Shown here: one piece after another, positions 43,861 to 58,134 of the stretch | Position numbering within the stretch: the first letter of the stretch is position 1 | Layout: every line of letters begins with the position of its first letter | Assembly (NCBI GenBank): GCA_006937955.1 | Contig: SSNP01000001.1 | Location: forward strand, 4,439,005 to 4,503,004 | Reading direction: 5' to 3' | Source: Pachypanchax playfairii | Taxonomy: Eukaryota; Chordata; Actinopteri; Cyprinodontiformes; Aplocheilidae | Length of the DNA: 64,000 bases | Position numbers and translations under genes: made by a program | The notes under the pieces: generated by a model | What the model was told of the DNA's origin: nothing | Database searches by the model: none | The model's input: only the letters and a program-made list of their open reading frames with translations

Positions 43861-44660
43861 TTAAACTGTTGGTCTTAATTTGAGCTGGTGACACTTTTCG
43901 CTTCTACACCTGTCCACCCGTGTTTTGGCGGCTTTAGGACCCCGCGGAAACATGCCGCAGACTCTGCGGCTCGTGAGAGAGAGCGAGTGCGCGCGAGCCC
44001 GCAGCAGCGGGGAAGAGAAGACCCGGTAGAGAGCGAGGAGGGGGAGACAGAGAGGGGGAGAGAAGGAGTGAACGGTCGTCAGGGTCCGGGTGTTTAAGGG
44101 ACGGACAACACGGTAAATATAAACATCATATTTTAGCTCGCGAACGCACGCCGGTGCCGTTGAGTTAGTTTGCTACAGCGTTCTCCTAAAGTCATCGCAC
44201 GCGCGCTACGGAGTCAAACCGTTGGTTCCGTTTTAGCAGATGATGTTGAAGACGGAGAGGTTCGGGGCGAGTGAACTCATGAATGTCTTTATTTTCTTTT
44301 ATAACAGCAAACGGTCAGCCGCCATATGAGTGTTAAACGCCGTCCGGTGTGCGCCCCTGCGCTAACCTCCCTCCCGGTGACACTTGCAGGTAACGTTAAA
44401 CTGGAGCGCACCGTCTTCTTCACCGACCAGATGCAGACAGACACATCAGCGCGAGGAACCGTGGGAGCGAGCGAGCGGGCGCGCGCTTACCGGGGTTAAC
44501 GAGTGCACTCGGTCTGAAACGCGGCCCCGGGGGTGTTTTTTTACCTGACCCACTAAAGCTTATCGTCTCTACACAGTGAGACACGTGTCTGTCACCGAGT
44601 GCCCGCCCCACGCACAGCCCCACCGGGATTACACCGGTTTATAAACGGCTGTCCGGTAAA
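43860..44660 (+). promoter_or_regulatory. CpG-rich promoter region of dnmt3a with non-coding first exon
   Basis: An abrupt rise in G+C and CpG (for example GAGTGCGCGCGAGCCCGCAG, GGGCGCGCGC) in an otherwise AT-rich region, typical of a CpG-island promoter. A likely non-coding exon ends at 44112 with the donor ACACG/GTAAAT after a purine-rich GAGAGAG tract. The next exon is the one holding the dnmt3a ATG at 47588. The exact start of transcription cannot be read from the sequence. Confidence 0.65.
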
Positions 44661-47452
44661 GGCCGAGTGAGGTCGCTCCCAATATTAATTGTCATATTGC
44701 TGTCCTCTGTCAAGCTAGCAGTAACTACTGCGACACTTCCGGGGAAGTCTTTTAAAATAAAAGTCAAACAGTTTCACCAGTTTATGCAACTCGTATACCC
44801 CACTTTAAGCACTCTTACTGACATTGTTAGAAATTTTAGCTTAAATATTCAGTCCTCTAATGACAAATATTATACCAAAATTTCCAGTTTTTAGTGACTA
44901 AAACTGAAAATATATAAGAAAAATAAAAAAGTAATGTCTTTAAAGTTTGAACCATTTTTGCCCATTAATTTTAACTTTTTATTGGATTGGTTAATAACTT
45001 TAATATCACATTCTATTTTGTATGAAACGGATTACACCAACAAAACAATGGATAAACCCAGGATTATTATTTTTTCTAAATTCTTACCACAAAAAAACTC
45101 TGATCATAAAAGGCTTGGTGATGTCTAGTGGTGTAGCTTTTTTGGGAGAGGGGTTATCTAGGTAAATTCTCTTAGGTATGTGTCATGTTGTGAAAGATAT
45201 GGACTCATTTGTCCATAAGCCCCGGTTTCTGAATCATTCAGGACTTTTGAATTTAAAAAGTTTGCTTTTGATATGCAAGGGAAGAATTTTACTTTTCTTT
45301 GAGGCACAGGTTGAACTTCACCAAGTTTTAAAATTGTCTCACTTTATTATGAACAACTTTTTATTGTAATATTAACACAAAAAGTCAAATTTGAACACTT
45401 TTGAAATAATTTTAATGTATATTTACAGCTCTCTCTGTCCTTAAATAAACAGTAAATTGACATTTTTGTGCAGTAGAATAAACTGAAGGGTTAAAAGCAA
45501 ACAAAGACATGCTTCAGTGGATCGTTTGGGGCATCATAAATCAGACTTTTATTGTGAAGAGAATAGCTCTTCCTCTTTTGTCACTGCCCTGCCATTACCT
45601 TGACATACCTCTGAAGGGTTTTTTTCTGCGCAATTATTTCTCCTCCCACCAGTAAAGGCTTCTTTGGGCCTCTTACTCTGGCCTAATTTAAACTGCCGTC
45701 ATAAAGACTGGAACAGTTTAAATCAGAGTATAGTAACTTGCTATGAAAGTGTAAGGTGTGTTTCTTTGACCTAAATACTCACAGCTTGGAGGAGTTATTT
45801 GGCCAACAGCCTGGAGCTTGTACATGAATCCCGGGAGAGTTGGGGTGGATACTGTATGCTCATTTTTTTGCCAAACTTTCCAGCCCCCTGTCCTTTTGTT
45901 GACAACTCAGAACTGCCTTACAGTAGGTGATGTAAGGCCAAAGTATGAGGAGTGACATACTGTACAATACAATGTGAGCACAGCCAGACGCATTGGCTGA
46001 ACTCAAACTGTGCTTGGACCCAAATCACTGTTGGGGTCCAGTTTGCTTTTCAGAGCCTGCAAGTATTTCATTTTAGGCTCTTTTTGAGTCTCATAAGCAT
46101 CTGGCGACAATCTTCAAGCTCTCAGGGTCAATTTGCACACTTTTTGAGATAATTTTAAGCTTAAATTTTCAGAACTTTGGCATCCATTAATGTCAATTTT
46201 AGCTGAGAGTTGGACACAGCACACATGTGGCAGCTAAAAAATGTCCAAATTAAGCCATGTTCTTGAACTTTGAGATCATGAGAAGTAGTTTGGACTGACC
46301 TTGTGTGACCTTAGCAAAAACCCTTTTACGTCGCAAAGCAACAGTTTTAACCAACAGTTTTAACCAACACAGGTAATTAAGCAGGTGTTACACTTGTTTT
46401 CTGTGAACCGGAGGGTCTGTTCTGCAACCTGAGTGGAACAAGATTTCACAGACATGGCTGGTTGACACTAGAATTACAGGTGAAACTCCAGAACTGCAGG
46501 TGAACTCAGACATGCCAACAATCTGCCCACCTGGCTGAGAAAAGGAAAAGAAAGCACATGCTTGTTGTCACATGTAAAGGGATTTCTGTGGTAACAACTT
46601 AGTTCCTCAGTCATACATTTCCAAATAATAACATGAATAAGATCAAGCATAAGAAGGTAAGAAGAAGGAAGTTCTTCCAGGGTCACAGATTGTTTATCAT
46701 TCATCTAAACTATCTCCACTAAAACCAGCAGTTTTTTAATTTACCTCACCAAAAGTTCAAATGATGCATGTGTCACAACCTTTCTGGTACAAAGAAGTGT
46801 TTTATATAACTGAAAATTGGATATTAACCTTTTTATTTTTCATGAGCGAAACATGCAATTTTACAATAATATCATACTTTTTGGATGATTGTTTTCTTTT
46901 TTATTTTGAACTTTTCCCTTCTTTGATAAGCTGCTGAAACATCTGGTGGATGTCACCTCCTTCTGTTCTCTAAGTCTTGTACTTCACAAGTATCTTTTGT
47001 GTAGATAAAAACTCAGATTAAACAAACAAAAGATTGTTGATAGAATAAAGTTTGTAGTGTTAGTAATATTTTGATGTCATGGCCATAAACTCATTTAAAC
47101 AAGGTATTAGCTTTTATAAACACTGTCATTGGTAAAAATCAGGAAGAAAAAGCCACATCAATCTCCTGGACAGCTGAGAACACCTGCATGTGTTACTGGG
47201 TCTGTTTGCATGTTTCTGCAAAGAATTTGAATATATTTTGCACTCCATATGAGCAGGAGTCTCTGAAATATGTTTGAGAGATAATCACACACCTGCTGCA
47301 CAGCTCTAACCTCAGGGGTTTCATCTGTGCATTAGTGTAACATGGTGAACGAGAAGTGGGGAATGGGACAATAACAAAAATGATATTAGATCTTTTACTC
47401 AGTGACTGTGCTCAGTTTGAGTTGTAACGTTAGTGTTTTCTGTTTCTTGTAG
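44113..47452 (+). other. dnmt3a 5' UTR intron
   Basis: About 3.3 kb between the CpG-rich non-coding exon and the acceptor CTTGTAG at 47452. Its left end is part of the CpG-rich region; the rest is AT-rich with short meaningless frames. Confidence 0.5.
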
Positions 47453-47656
47453 GAGAGGGTGAGGACTGAGGGGACAGCAGGAAGACTGAATGAAGCTACA
47501 CCTGCTGATCTGGAGGGACCTTCCCATGTTTTGATTTGCTTTTTTTTGTTGCTTTAGAAAGTTGGTCACACAGAAGCTTTTCTTGTCATGCCGTCCAACA
47601 GTCCTGCTGCCGCCGAGATGCCTCAGACACCAGAGAACGACGCCTCTAATGATGTG
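47453..47656 (+). CDS. dnmt3a: dnmt3a first coding exon
   Basis: The acceptor at 47451-47452 opens a 204-base exon whose first 135 bases are untranslated. The ATG at 47588 starts MPSNSPAAAEMPQTPEND and the exon ends in phase 0 at GTG/GTGAGA (47656/47657). The frame simply runs on into the intron if splicing is ignored. Confidence 0.8.
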
Positions 47657-50600
47657 GTGAGACAAAGATGTTGTTATCGAAACACATTAAGACGTTCTGT
47701 GTCTGTAACGAAAATAACTCAGCCAAACTTTTTAATTAATTCTTTTACCAAGAATGAAAAACACTGCTGTTGTTTTCAGAGTGGTTGTAAATTTAAACAT
47801 TAAATTCATCCATTATTTACACTGAATTTTAGTAAATGATTTATATAAAATAAAATAAACCGGATTCTGATGAGACATAACGATTGAGGTTTGAGTGTCA
47901 GTAAAAGTTACACTGACTGAAAAGTTTAAAAATATGTTCCGTCCGTCCGTCCATCCATACATACAGAAAGTCCCAGCCTTCAAAAATATATTTAAGTAAA
48001 ACCTAAGAAAAATACTCTAAATCCATCTTACTGTGTTACTGTATATTCACCACAGTGAATCCTGTAGCACATGTATCAGTACATCTGTTCCTTTGGCACT
48101 TCAGTCATTATTCCAGCCACCATCTCTTTTACTGCAGCAGACATTAACACAACATCTCAGCTTCATGGTTCACGGTTAAAGGTTTGTTTACTCTGAAACA
48201 CACAAAAAACCTGGTAAGAAAGCTGAAGTTTTCAATGATTAAACTCTTGGTTATTTATTTACATTCTGCTTTCCGCACTCTCAGTCACATGTAGACATGA
48301 GTGCAGGAGTCTCAAACTCACCCTTTTTTTCCCTCTCACACAAATGAGTTTTTACACACACATACGCGCGTCAACATGCAACCGGACAGGTGAAAAATGG
48401 CTCCTTTCATTTGCGGCCCTAAGGCTCTGGGCGGTCCTTGTAAATCAGTGAGAAGTTTGAAGTTCATTCTATAGAACAGCCACATAAAGACCCATCTTAC
48501 TCACTTACACATTCCCACGCTGGCATGGAGCCAAAGCAAAGTTTCCCTTATAGAGCTGTTTCTCTTCAACTTCCTGAGGTCTTTTACAAAGAGTCAGAAA
48601 AGTCCAGAGAGAAATTAGAGGAGGCTTGAGAGTTTCAACGGAGAGAGGAAGATGAGGAGAAAGAGTTGTGGGACTTTGATGTTTTTTATAATCTAATCCA
48701 CATGACAAGAGCTCCTACTCAGATGCTGATGGTAAAAAGAGATGTTTGTGCGATCAGAAAAAGGATAATTTCCTGCACTTTTAATATAATTTCAGTTTTA
48801 GAATCAGCTTTTATTTAATTATAAGAAATACTAATCAGATTTATGAAGTATATCAAAAGTTAGTTTTTACCATTTAACACTTCAAAAACGTTCTCATTTC
48901 CTGCATGTCTCTACATTTAACTTCTTTATTTTAATTCAGTGACTGCAGCTGAACATAAATTTGGACATTTGGACTACATTTCATCTTTACCTCCTCTGTG
49001 TTTCAATGCTAATATAACATATATGTTACACACATCTCCAAACCCTTCAGGCTGGAGTATGCTATAAACAAGTCACTAACTCATTGTGTCTTATGACACT
49101 GTGTGTCTCATGAGAAAAACGTAAATGTCAATCTTTATGCAAGTACATTTCTGAAAATAATATAGTTCACTGTCATTTTAATGACAGATTTATCAAACAA
49201 GAGATGGAGGAAACGAGGGTAGATGAAACAAAAGAGGAGTAAGACTGAGAGGAGAGGAGGACATGGAGACCGGGGGGGAATGGAAAGAGGACAAACTGTC
49301 TGCTGCTGATGGGATCCTCCTCTCCCTCCTCTGATTTGCAGTCTGGTTGCTTAGCAACTGCCTAAAATAACCTGCCAGGAGACAGAAATAGACCAAAGAT
49401 ATATGGATAGAATGGTCAGTGTTGGTGTTTGTGTGTTAATGTACTTATGAGGGTTTCCGGGTGTTTATTAGCTTTGTTTTGTTTTATTTTCCACATGTTC
49501 AAGACTTTATTGTGTGAACTGTTAAAGTGTCTTTATGTGGTTGTGAGTGGGCCTTGTGCACACCAGGTAGCCAGGCAGCTGGTTTCTAAGCCGATCATCA
49601 GTGAAGTGACATCACCGTGTTTGGTCAGCACCACGACACAGCTGGAGACAGTTGCTAAGCAATTTCTGTACCTTAGCAACCACATCATTGTCACTAACGT
49701 TGGCTGTCAAGGGAGAAAAACATTAAAGTGAACAAATAATAACCTTTTTTTTAAGATATAATTTTTCTAAGGAAACACTACAAAGTTTAAAGTACCTTTT
49801 CCCTCTTACACATAATTAAAGGATTCTGCTTGACGCTTCCTTTTGCCTCCTCTGCTGGGTGTAGACTCTAAATTATTGTACACACACAAATTACAGCAAC
49901 AAAGGACAGTTTTCTGCTTGACAACAAAAAACAAACAGGAAACTGAGATAAGGATCACAGACGTGAGGAACTGGTATCTTGATTTGCTGAAAATGAAAAA
50001 AAAACAAATACAGTAATTTTCTTTATGTGTTGAGGGTTGCAGGGGGGAGCTGGTGTCTCCTGCAGTCATGGGTGAGAGGCGGGGTTACACCTGGACAGGT
50101 CACCAGTCCATCACAGGGCCACATAAAGACAGACAACCTCTCACACCTTGGGACAATTTAAAGTTAACTCATAACTTTGGCAGGACAGTTGGCTTTTTTC
50201 TCTGGTAACAGTGAGAGTTATTTCATTTCTACCCAGAGCTACGATGCACATAAAACCTTCTCAGATTTGACTTAGAAAGCCTGTAATAAAAACCTCTGGA
50301 GCAGCCAAACTCCTTGTGGCCAAAATAAATCCTGTCACAGTCACACTCATATTCTGCTACATGATGACGCCTCATTTAAGTTTTGACTGTTTAATTTCAG
50401 GTGCAGCAGGTGCTGCTTGTTTTGTTTGGCTCCTTCACGGATCCTCTTGGGTCTCTTAAAAACCTGCTCACACTCGAGCTCCTCAGCAACTTTCCAAGGC
50501 TGATGTAAAAAATACAACATGAACCTGACTGAATTTTGCTTGAATCTTTGGTATTTACAGTGAGATTGCTGCTTTTTGGAGGACAACAGGTTTATTGGTT

Positions 50601-53600
50601 TTTTAAAATATAATCTTCCTGTCTCAGCTGAGATTGTGTTGAAATTTTTCTGTTCTTCAGGTGAAAAAAGCGAAGTTGTGCAACCGTTTCTTTTTTTATA
50701 TTCTTTATTCCCGTAATGACTCTGTGTTTCTCGACTGTAATGCCTCGAATGTTTGTCTCTTTAATGTGGTCTCACTGAAGACAGCAGTTATAAATTTATA
50801 CAGTCGCTGCTCAGTGTTTGATGTGGGCTTTCTGTGTGTGTGTGAGCTCAGAGCGAAGACGGAGCAGATCAGGACAGTCCTGAGGAGGGGACACCAGCGA
50901 GCCCCCGAAACAAGAGAAGAGTTGGTCGCCCCAGTAGGAAAAACAAACAGCTGCTTCCTGTGAGTACTGCAATAAGAGTCAACATTTTCTGCTTTACACT
51001 ACAGCGAAGCTGTTATCTGTTCATCTGACAGTATTTCATTTATTTCTTTCACACCTGTGAAAGTGGTAAAAGAAAGAATTCAGACTCTTATTTGCATGAA
51101 TTAACTATCACATCTAAGTGATGATGTGAAGGAGCACTTGTCTCCACACTGGTTCTTTGCTTGTTTTAGAATGGGGATTCCCCCGTACCCCCGTTTTGTT
51201 AGTGTCGAAACTTTTTCTCCACATGCAGAAATAACCTCGTGGCCTCATCATTATCAGTCATCTGCATGGCTGCATCCTCCACATTTTCCACTTACCACTT
51301 CAAGTCACAGTGAAACTGTAGTTGAAACCATCTTCAGTGATCATTCTTTTCAGTGAATCTGAATTTAAGGCTTTGGATTTCAGCGAACTGTTGAAAAGCA
51401 GACATGACTTGATAAATACTAAGTGATGTTGAGCTGTAGAGAAGAGAAGGAGTAAAAACCAGACCTGAACCACAATGTTTGTATTTGTCTGCTAAGGTCC
51501 AAACGCTTCCTACCAAATCTCTGCTAGCTATTATAGCCAAAAAATTTTCTTAACTTTAATCAAAGTCAGATTTTTGTCCCCAAATCAAACATTTATTACA
51601 TATATACACGTCTTCAATGAACAAGCAATTAACTTTACAGTTTTAAAGGAACAAACATGTTTGACTTTGTGAAAATAAAACAATTAACCCTGCTATTAAA
51701 TTTCACTGACAGCAAAGTCAGTGACCGAGATAAAACAGCATTAAAACATAAAGCAGAACTTCCTCATTTCTCCCATTAATTTACCAAAAAAGGAAATGTT
51801 TTGGCTTCTGTTGAACATCAGTAAATGTTAAATATTTAAGACTGAGGCTGTTTTTAAGCTTTATATTCAACTTTCATGCAGAATTAAACATTTAAGAGAA
51901 TTTTTTAATATAGTAAGTCACAAACGGGCCAGAGTGATGTTTTTACATCTAGCTAATCATATTCTGAGTTAAAGAACAGAATTAAAGACCCAGTTGTGGA
52001 GCAACAATAAGCAGCACGATCATTGATAAAGCCTCTGAATGGTGCAAAGACTTTAAGAGTTAAAATGATGACCCTTACTGATCTGAAATCAGAGTATAGT
52101 TTAGTTTACAAGTGCACAGTTGAAGTTTGTTTTTTCTTTGTTATGCATACAGGCAGTATTCTTATATTTTGTGAAAACTAGAGCTCAAAAAACTCATTCC
52201 CTGTTTGGTTGCTGTAAATTTATGTGACACAAGCTGAGCGTGTTGCCTTCGAAGTTTACAGCAGGCTGGATTCTACCTGGCAACCTTCCAGTCCGCTTTT
52301 GTCCAGCAGTTATAACTTTTTTATTGCTGAAATGAAGTTGTTTGATTGTTCAAGGAGCTTTGCAGTAACAATATTTCTTACAATAAAGAAAACATTGATG
52401 CAACGGTCTATCCTGGACGGTTTGATATGTCGCAGCTTTACTTGATGCAGTTTTTGGCAGCTCCTTACATCCATGTTTTTCATTTACCATTCATCCTCAC
52501 CTTGTGTTATACTTCTTTGTACTGACTGAACTCTGCAGCAGAAGCAACGAGTCAATAAAGCTGAGCCAACAGTCCCAGACAGAAGGAATAGCACTGTGAA
52601 AGAGTGTGTTTTCAGTGTGTGTGCAGAGGAACAGGCCTGATCATGCTTTGATGTCTGAGCTCTGACAAGCCGGGCAGGATTAATATGAGTCATGTTGCAC
52701 ATGTGCTCAAGTATCGTGTGAGAAACAGGTCTTTGTGTCTTTAACTTCCTGACAAATCTTATCAATCAGAGTGATAAACAAGAGACAGTGGCAGAATAAC
52801 ATTTAGTTTACCACTTTTCCTTTAATATGGTAATAATTACTACAGCAGTAATCAGTTACAGAGATTAATAATCTTAGTTTTATCACAGTGTTGGGATTTT
52901 TTCATTCATTTAGTTTTATTCCTGTTTGAAATTTTCACTCTCTGTTAGGTTTTTATCTTCAGGGTTATTTTATGGAGTTTATGAAGTAACTTTGCTCATT
53001 TCTGTCAGTCATTCTGCCTCACACACCTGTTTTCCATCTACTGATCAGCTCACCTGAATTCATACAGTAATCACCTGCCCCAGTGCTTTTCAGATCCTCC
53101 TGTTACTTGCTCCCTGTTATCTGTCTCATTTGGGGTTTTTGTCTTACTACTTATTACTTGCCTTTTGCCTTCGGCTGTGGACGTTAATGTTTTTGTCCTT
53201 GTGTTTGTACGTTTTTGTGCACGTGTACATTTGTTAGCAACACAGATGCATTTAAATTAATCTCTCAGAAAGACCTCACAGAATATAGATCTACAGCTGA
53301 TTAACTTAAATTCAAGAAGGCAACCACAGAGAAACCCAAACTTATTAGTTTTACAAGTACTGACCTAAAATCTGGTTCTGTAGTAGCTAAAAATCAAATG
53401 CTCCACATTTCACTACATCCTGCTTAAAAAAACTGGCCTGAACTGTTTGAGTCTATTTCTTTTTTTTCCAGCTAAATCAATTTTAATTAAACATTCATAT
53501 ATTTTCATTTTGTGAAAATCTACAACTGATTATCTTTTTAATTAAGTCCAACTCAGAATGTTCACCATCACAGCACAATATAGCCACAACTGTCTCTTTT

Positions 53601-56347
53601 ACACATAATCATCTCTAACGTAGTGATGGAGCTGCTGAACATCATCCCTAATACACTTTTTGCTCCATTTTTAAAAATGTTTGTTAAACTTACTTCTCAC
53701 CCTGACAAAATGTTCTTCATCTGAACTAGATTCAATTCAAACTTTGGTTTCTGAGTCTAAATTAGATTTATTAAAGTTTTTAATTTGACTTTTGAACCTT
53801 TGCAGCCCAGTCTGATTTATTTTATTGTTCTTTATTTTTATTTTTGTTATAAATCAAAACATCTGAGATACATTATGAAAATATGGTAAATGTGATATTT
53901 GACCAAATATGTCAAGATTTATCAACCAGAAACAAAACAGTTTCTGTGCTATAAACAGTTCTTTCTTTAGGGTTATAAAGTGGTTTAACATACAAACTGT
54001 CCTCATACATCAATGTGAAAACCTCAGATTATTAAAGATTTACTTCAACATGAGCATTTAAGGCTATGAACAGCATAAAAACACATATATGTATTTTTAC
54101 AGCCTTTTGTCATGAGTGTAATCTTTGAGTTGGTTACTTTAGAAACTTAGTAATAAGTAAGAACTGTGTGTTTATGAGAACCCAATCCCGTTGTAAATGT
54201 GTCTGTTTTTAGAATCATATTTTATTATGAGAGTCATGATGCTGTAGAACTTTATTGTGTTCTATAAATAGGTGTTTGTCGTTTAGAGTTTCAAGCTTCC
54301 TTAGAAAGCTTCCACACAGAGTAATTTAAATGCCTGTTACATGGAGAAATTGGTAAGTACCTGAACAAAGACTGTTTTAGTTTTAATTGTCAGGACTCAT
54401 CCTGCTTTTTAAAGAAGCTGTTTCTAATTAACAAACAGGGTCAGAGGTCATAAAAATACAGTTGATTATCAGTTATAAAAGACAAACCTAATTACACTGT
54501 TTTCTTTGTCTTTGTTTTTATTTACTGTACCTAATGAATTGTCACTAGAGTGGACGAGCTAAATTACATTAGTCTCACTTCTTCATCAATGTTTGATATT
54601 CAAAGTTTATTCTTCAGGATATTTGCCTGTAAAAGCATCATGATTCCACACATACATTTATTTTGGTCACCTTTTCAGCTATTAGCTCTTACTTTGAGAA
54701 CTCACTTTATTAAAGCAGTTACATTTTGGCTATTTGATACTTTATTTTCTTTATTTTTAACATGTTCAGCTTGTAAATATTCTTGACATTGCAGATGAGG
54801 AGCCCAAAAAAGAAATGAAGTTTTGCATTGAAACACTTTTCAGTACTATTTAGTTTCATGAGAGGAAACATCAGTGTAAGGTTAGGACAGTTTTACATTA
54901 TTAGATGCTTTGATTCAGCTATTGATGATTGAAATATAAAAGTTCACCTGAGCAGTATATATTATGTCCTTTAGTCTGGGATAATAAAAAGGTTTTAGCC
55001 CTTTATATGACTTTATGTAGTTATTTTTGTGACAATATACATTTAAATTGTTTTTACAGTTCTCTAACTCATGGTACAACCCCTTTATGTGTAACTGTAG
55101 CCTGGTGTTATTGCTCATTTTATTATTTCTGGTGCACTATTGTTTTATTCTTTGCTACATCCTGCTCTTTGCCCAGCCCCCCCCTTGGGCAGCATCAAAG
55201 TTCCATCAACACAAACACTAACAATCACTTAGTTACTGTAGAGCACATGCAGCTCAGGTTGGTGTCTGTCAGCTGTAGAGTTTGGTGCTTTCCTCACTGA
55301 AGTAGTAGATTCTGAGACAAGATGACGTGTAGGTCATAGAGGGGTTGTTAGAGAAGGAGAAACAACTCAAGCCCTGTGGTTAAAGGGCTTTCTGTGTTTG
55401 TGATTATTATTATTTGACAATTTCCTAAATATATTTTACAGTTTGATACACCACATATTTCTTTGCAATGTATGTTTGGTCTTTTTTTAATGTCAAAGCT
55501 GCATTAAGCAATATATCCTGATAGTTTCACTCAGTTAAATGACTAATGCGATTGAAAACCACAGTCTGTAGCCTGCAGCTGCATTCGGGTGAAACCTTTA
55601 GTTTACCAGTCTAAATGAAACTCAACAAATGCACCCGCTCCTACTAAAGGAAGTCCAACTCACTCGAGTCGGCTGCACACTTTCTGTTTAGTGACGGAAA
55701 TGCGAAGCGGCTGAAGATCGTCAAACTCATAGCAATTCAAAGACATCCAGATATTTTTCTCAAGAGTTCTGTGGACCAAACCAGGGCTGAAATGAGTTTA
55801 CAGTCAACAAGTGGCCAAAAAGATGACTGCAAGTCCAGATTTCTCTGTTTCTGCTGAATGTGTAAGTAGTCAGTTGTTTGCTTCAAAGATAGATGTAGGA
55901 GCTGATGTGGTGTTGTCTTAAATTGCTTAATGCAGCTTTAATATCATTTTAAATGTTAAAGTCATGTACTCATGTCTTGGCAACATGATGGTACAATATA
56001 CAGAATATAGACACCACTTCACTCTTTTGTGTTATTCATCCCATTATTGTTTTTTTGCGTATTTTAAAATTCATCAGAGCTAATTTATTATTATTAGTGT
56101 ACTTTTTAATGCATGTGCTTGAGTTTTAGCAAGTTTGACACCTATTTTAACCACTCTACAGGTGTGGTTAAATTTAGCCTGATTTTTTTTTTTTATTAAA
56201 ATATTTTCTTATTGTTTTAAATGCTAAAAATCTTTATTTTTTATACAATTTTTAAGTTAACACGCTGTATTGTCATTTTATTTGTTTATTTCCTGAAGTT
56301 TGTGCCAAAATCAGCGTTTTTGCAGTTTCTAATAAGTTAATGGACAG

Positions 56348-56414
<67 letters not shown>

Positions 56415-58134
56415 TGGAACTGTCTGTGTTATCTTAGCCAGTGTTCGGAACATTTTACTGTCAGTAAGAATAAAACTAATTGGGTACGTTGTCATCACTG
56501 AGCAGACTGGAGACATAAAACCCCATCTGGCTTTTAGTGCTTGATCCTACATTAGCTTTTACTACTGATGCAGCAGGAAATAAGTGGCCCAAGTCTGGAA
56601 TATGCTGCTTTGTTTTTAGCATAACTAAACATCTCCCAGCAATGCAAAATGCTTTTGTCTTTATGTTGAATCAGGTGGACACTGGAAGGCTTTAAAGCAG
56701 CCAAAAACACAACTTTGTTTCTGTTTGAGCTTGAAAGTGTGCTGCTGTAGTCCAGTCTGTCTCCAGGCTTTTTCTGTCACCTTTTTTTTGTATTAAACAT
56801 TTTACGGGCATATTCAGCTTTTCGTTAAGGGCCTTTTGTGGGCTTGTTAGCACGAGCTAGTCTTACTGTAGCCTTTGAGGTTGATGTTCACCACTGGGCT
56901 CCACTTTTTAACTATCCACTCATAAAATCTGTTAGCAACACACACATATTAAATCCTTGGTGTCTTAATAGACACTTTTGTAACACTGATGCTATTCGAG
57001 TGGTGGATTAGGTAATCTGTGTGTCATTTGGATATTTTTCAAACGTAATTACAAAACATTAGTTTGAAAAACACATAATTTTGAGCTGATCTTAATGCCA
57101 ACAGAAATGACATTTGAGCTGATGCTTTGAGCAACTAAAATAATTTAATTTGAGTTTCCTTTCAGATGCGCTTGTTGATCATTAGGGATGTTAATAAATT
57201 CAGTGTTACTCCACCTACTTACCTCCTAAGTGTGTGTGTTTGTGTTAACGGGAGCTCTGCAGGACGTACCTGCTTAGTGTTACGCTAACGAGGTTAGACC
57301 AATAAGATTGTGCAGGTATTGCTGTAGCTCTTTGACCACATCTGTTTTATGTGAGTGTATAAAGCCTGCACATGTGTGTGGACAATTATTGTGAATGTAC
57401 TGCCCTTTAAATATTCTGAACAAGTGTTCTCAGACCTAGACTTTCTCTGTCTGTTTCTCAGGAGATGGCGACCTCTGACCCCTGTTCAAACGCCTCACCA
57501 ACTCCGCCTGAGGAGCCAGAGGCCTCCCCCTCCCCTCGCAAGAAGCGTAGGCGTCGGAAACCAGAGCAAACTGAAAAGAATAAGGGTATATATACATTTA
57601 CTCAACAACTTTAGATGATACATTTGATTTGTACATATATAAATTTCTTATTTAACATTTATGATTTTGTCTTATTATTGAAAAGAATTTATCTTCATGT
57701 CACTGTGAGCTCTGGTTAGTTTTATATAAATTTAAAAGCCAGTTTCACGTTGTTATGCTAGAAGTAATTTTGACTTCAAATATAAAGGCTGGGGCGAGTG
57801 AAGCAAACCATGACTTTCCCTGCTCATTAAACCTCTCGTTAAACGTGAACAAATGACCCATTTCCTTTAACTTTTCCTTTCCCCTCAGACGAACCAGAAA
57901 GTGACAGAAATTGCGACTCCCCCAGAGAGGTGAGAATACTAGTAGCTACAACTTTTCTGCTTGTTTTCTACATACAGAAATGAAGCTAGTTGCTGTGATG
58001 TTTGTTTATATGTGCAGGGTGAGACTGGGAGGCTCCGGAGGAGGCCAGTTCCCAGAGTGACTTTCCAGGCTGGAGATCCATATTATATCAGCAGGAGGCA
58101 GAAAGAAGAATGGCTCAGCCGCTGGAAGATGGAG
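47588..58134 (+). CDS. dnmt3a: DNA (cytosine-5)-methyltransferase 3A, N-terminal exons (partial gene)
   Basis: DNMT3A is the nuclear de novo CpG methyltransferase. Coding exons in the window are 47588-47656, 50852-50959, 57462-57585, 57889-57929 and 58018-58134. All have GT-AG borders and stay in frame for 153 residues. Visible parts: ATG in exon 47453-47656 after 135 bases of 5' UTR; an AT-hook-like basic stretch KRRVGRPSRKNK (residues 44-55); a second basic run RKKRRRRK (85-92); and the diagnostic RVTFQAGDPYYISRR...EEWLSRWK segment (127-151). In mammals that segment is the nucleosome and H2AK119ub-binding region of the long isoform. The N-terminus is shorter than in human DNMT3A1. PWWP, ADD and catalytic exons must lie beyond 64000. 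Whether this is dnmt3aa or dnmt3ab is undecided. Confidence 0.9.
47657..50851 (+). other. dnmt3a intron
   Basis: 3.2 kb of mostly AT-rich DNA with a short GTCC/CATC repeat near 47940-47965 and one retroposon copy at 50034-50165. There is nothing else I can name. Confidence 0.6.
50034..50165 (+). repeat. Fish interspersed repeat (SINE/LINE type), forward copy
   Basis: Has GAGGCGGGGTTACACCTGG, ACAGGTCACCAGTCCATCAC and CTTGGGACAATTTAAAG, the reverse-orientation partner of the copy at 12875-13024 and a very common fish sequence. It lies in a dnmt3a intron. Confidence 0.65.
50852..50959 (+). CDS. dnmt3a: dnmt3a exon encoding the VGRP AT-hook-like segment
   Basis: A phase-0 exon of 36 codons: acidic SEDGADQDSPEEG, then KRRVGRPSRKNK, similar to KVGRPGRKRK of mammalian DNMT3A. 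It ends CTTCCT/GTGAGT. Confidence 0.85.
50960..57461 (+). other. Large dnmt3a intron
   Basis: 6.5 kb, AT-rich, with a possible repeat at 53020-53230 (CACACCTGTTTTCCATCTAC then CTCACCTG and TCTGTCTCATTTGGGG, loosely like 13728-14240) and a (TTA)n array at 56350-56414. I found no convincing exon in it. Confidence 0.6.
56350..56414. repeat. (TTA)n microsatellite
   Basis: About 21 uninterrupted ATT/TTA units in the large dnmt3a intron. Likely length-polymorphic. Confidence 0.95.
57462..58134 (+). CDS. dnmt3a: dnmt3a exons with basic cluster and FQAGDPYYIS nucleosome-binding segment
   Basis: Three exons: 57462-57585 (Pro/Glu-rich plus RKKRRRRK), 57889-57929 (DEPESDRNCDSPRE) and 58018-58134 (RRRPVPRVTFQAGDPYYISR to RWKME). 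The last donor is placed at GAG/GTGGGA, matching the mammalian exon end after WKRE. A donor 14 bases later (CAG/GTCTCT) would change the frame and is less likely. Confidence 0.85.

Noticed and set aside
54929..55300. Plus-strand open frame of 123 codons with hydrophobic, Cys-rich translation
   Set aside because: AT-rich intron translation with no family motif and no suitable splice links to dnmt3a exons.
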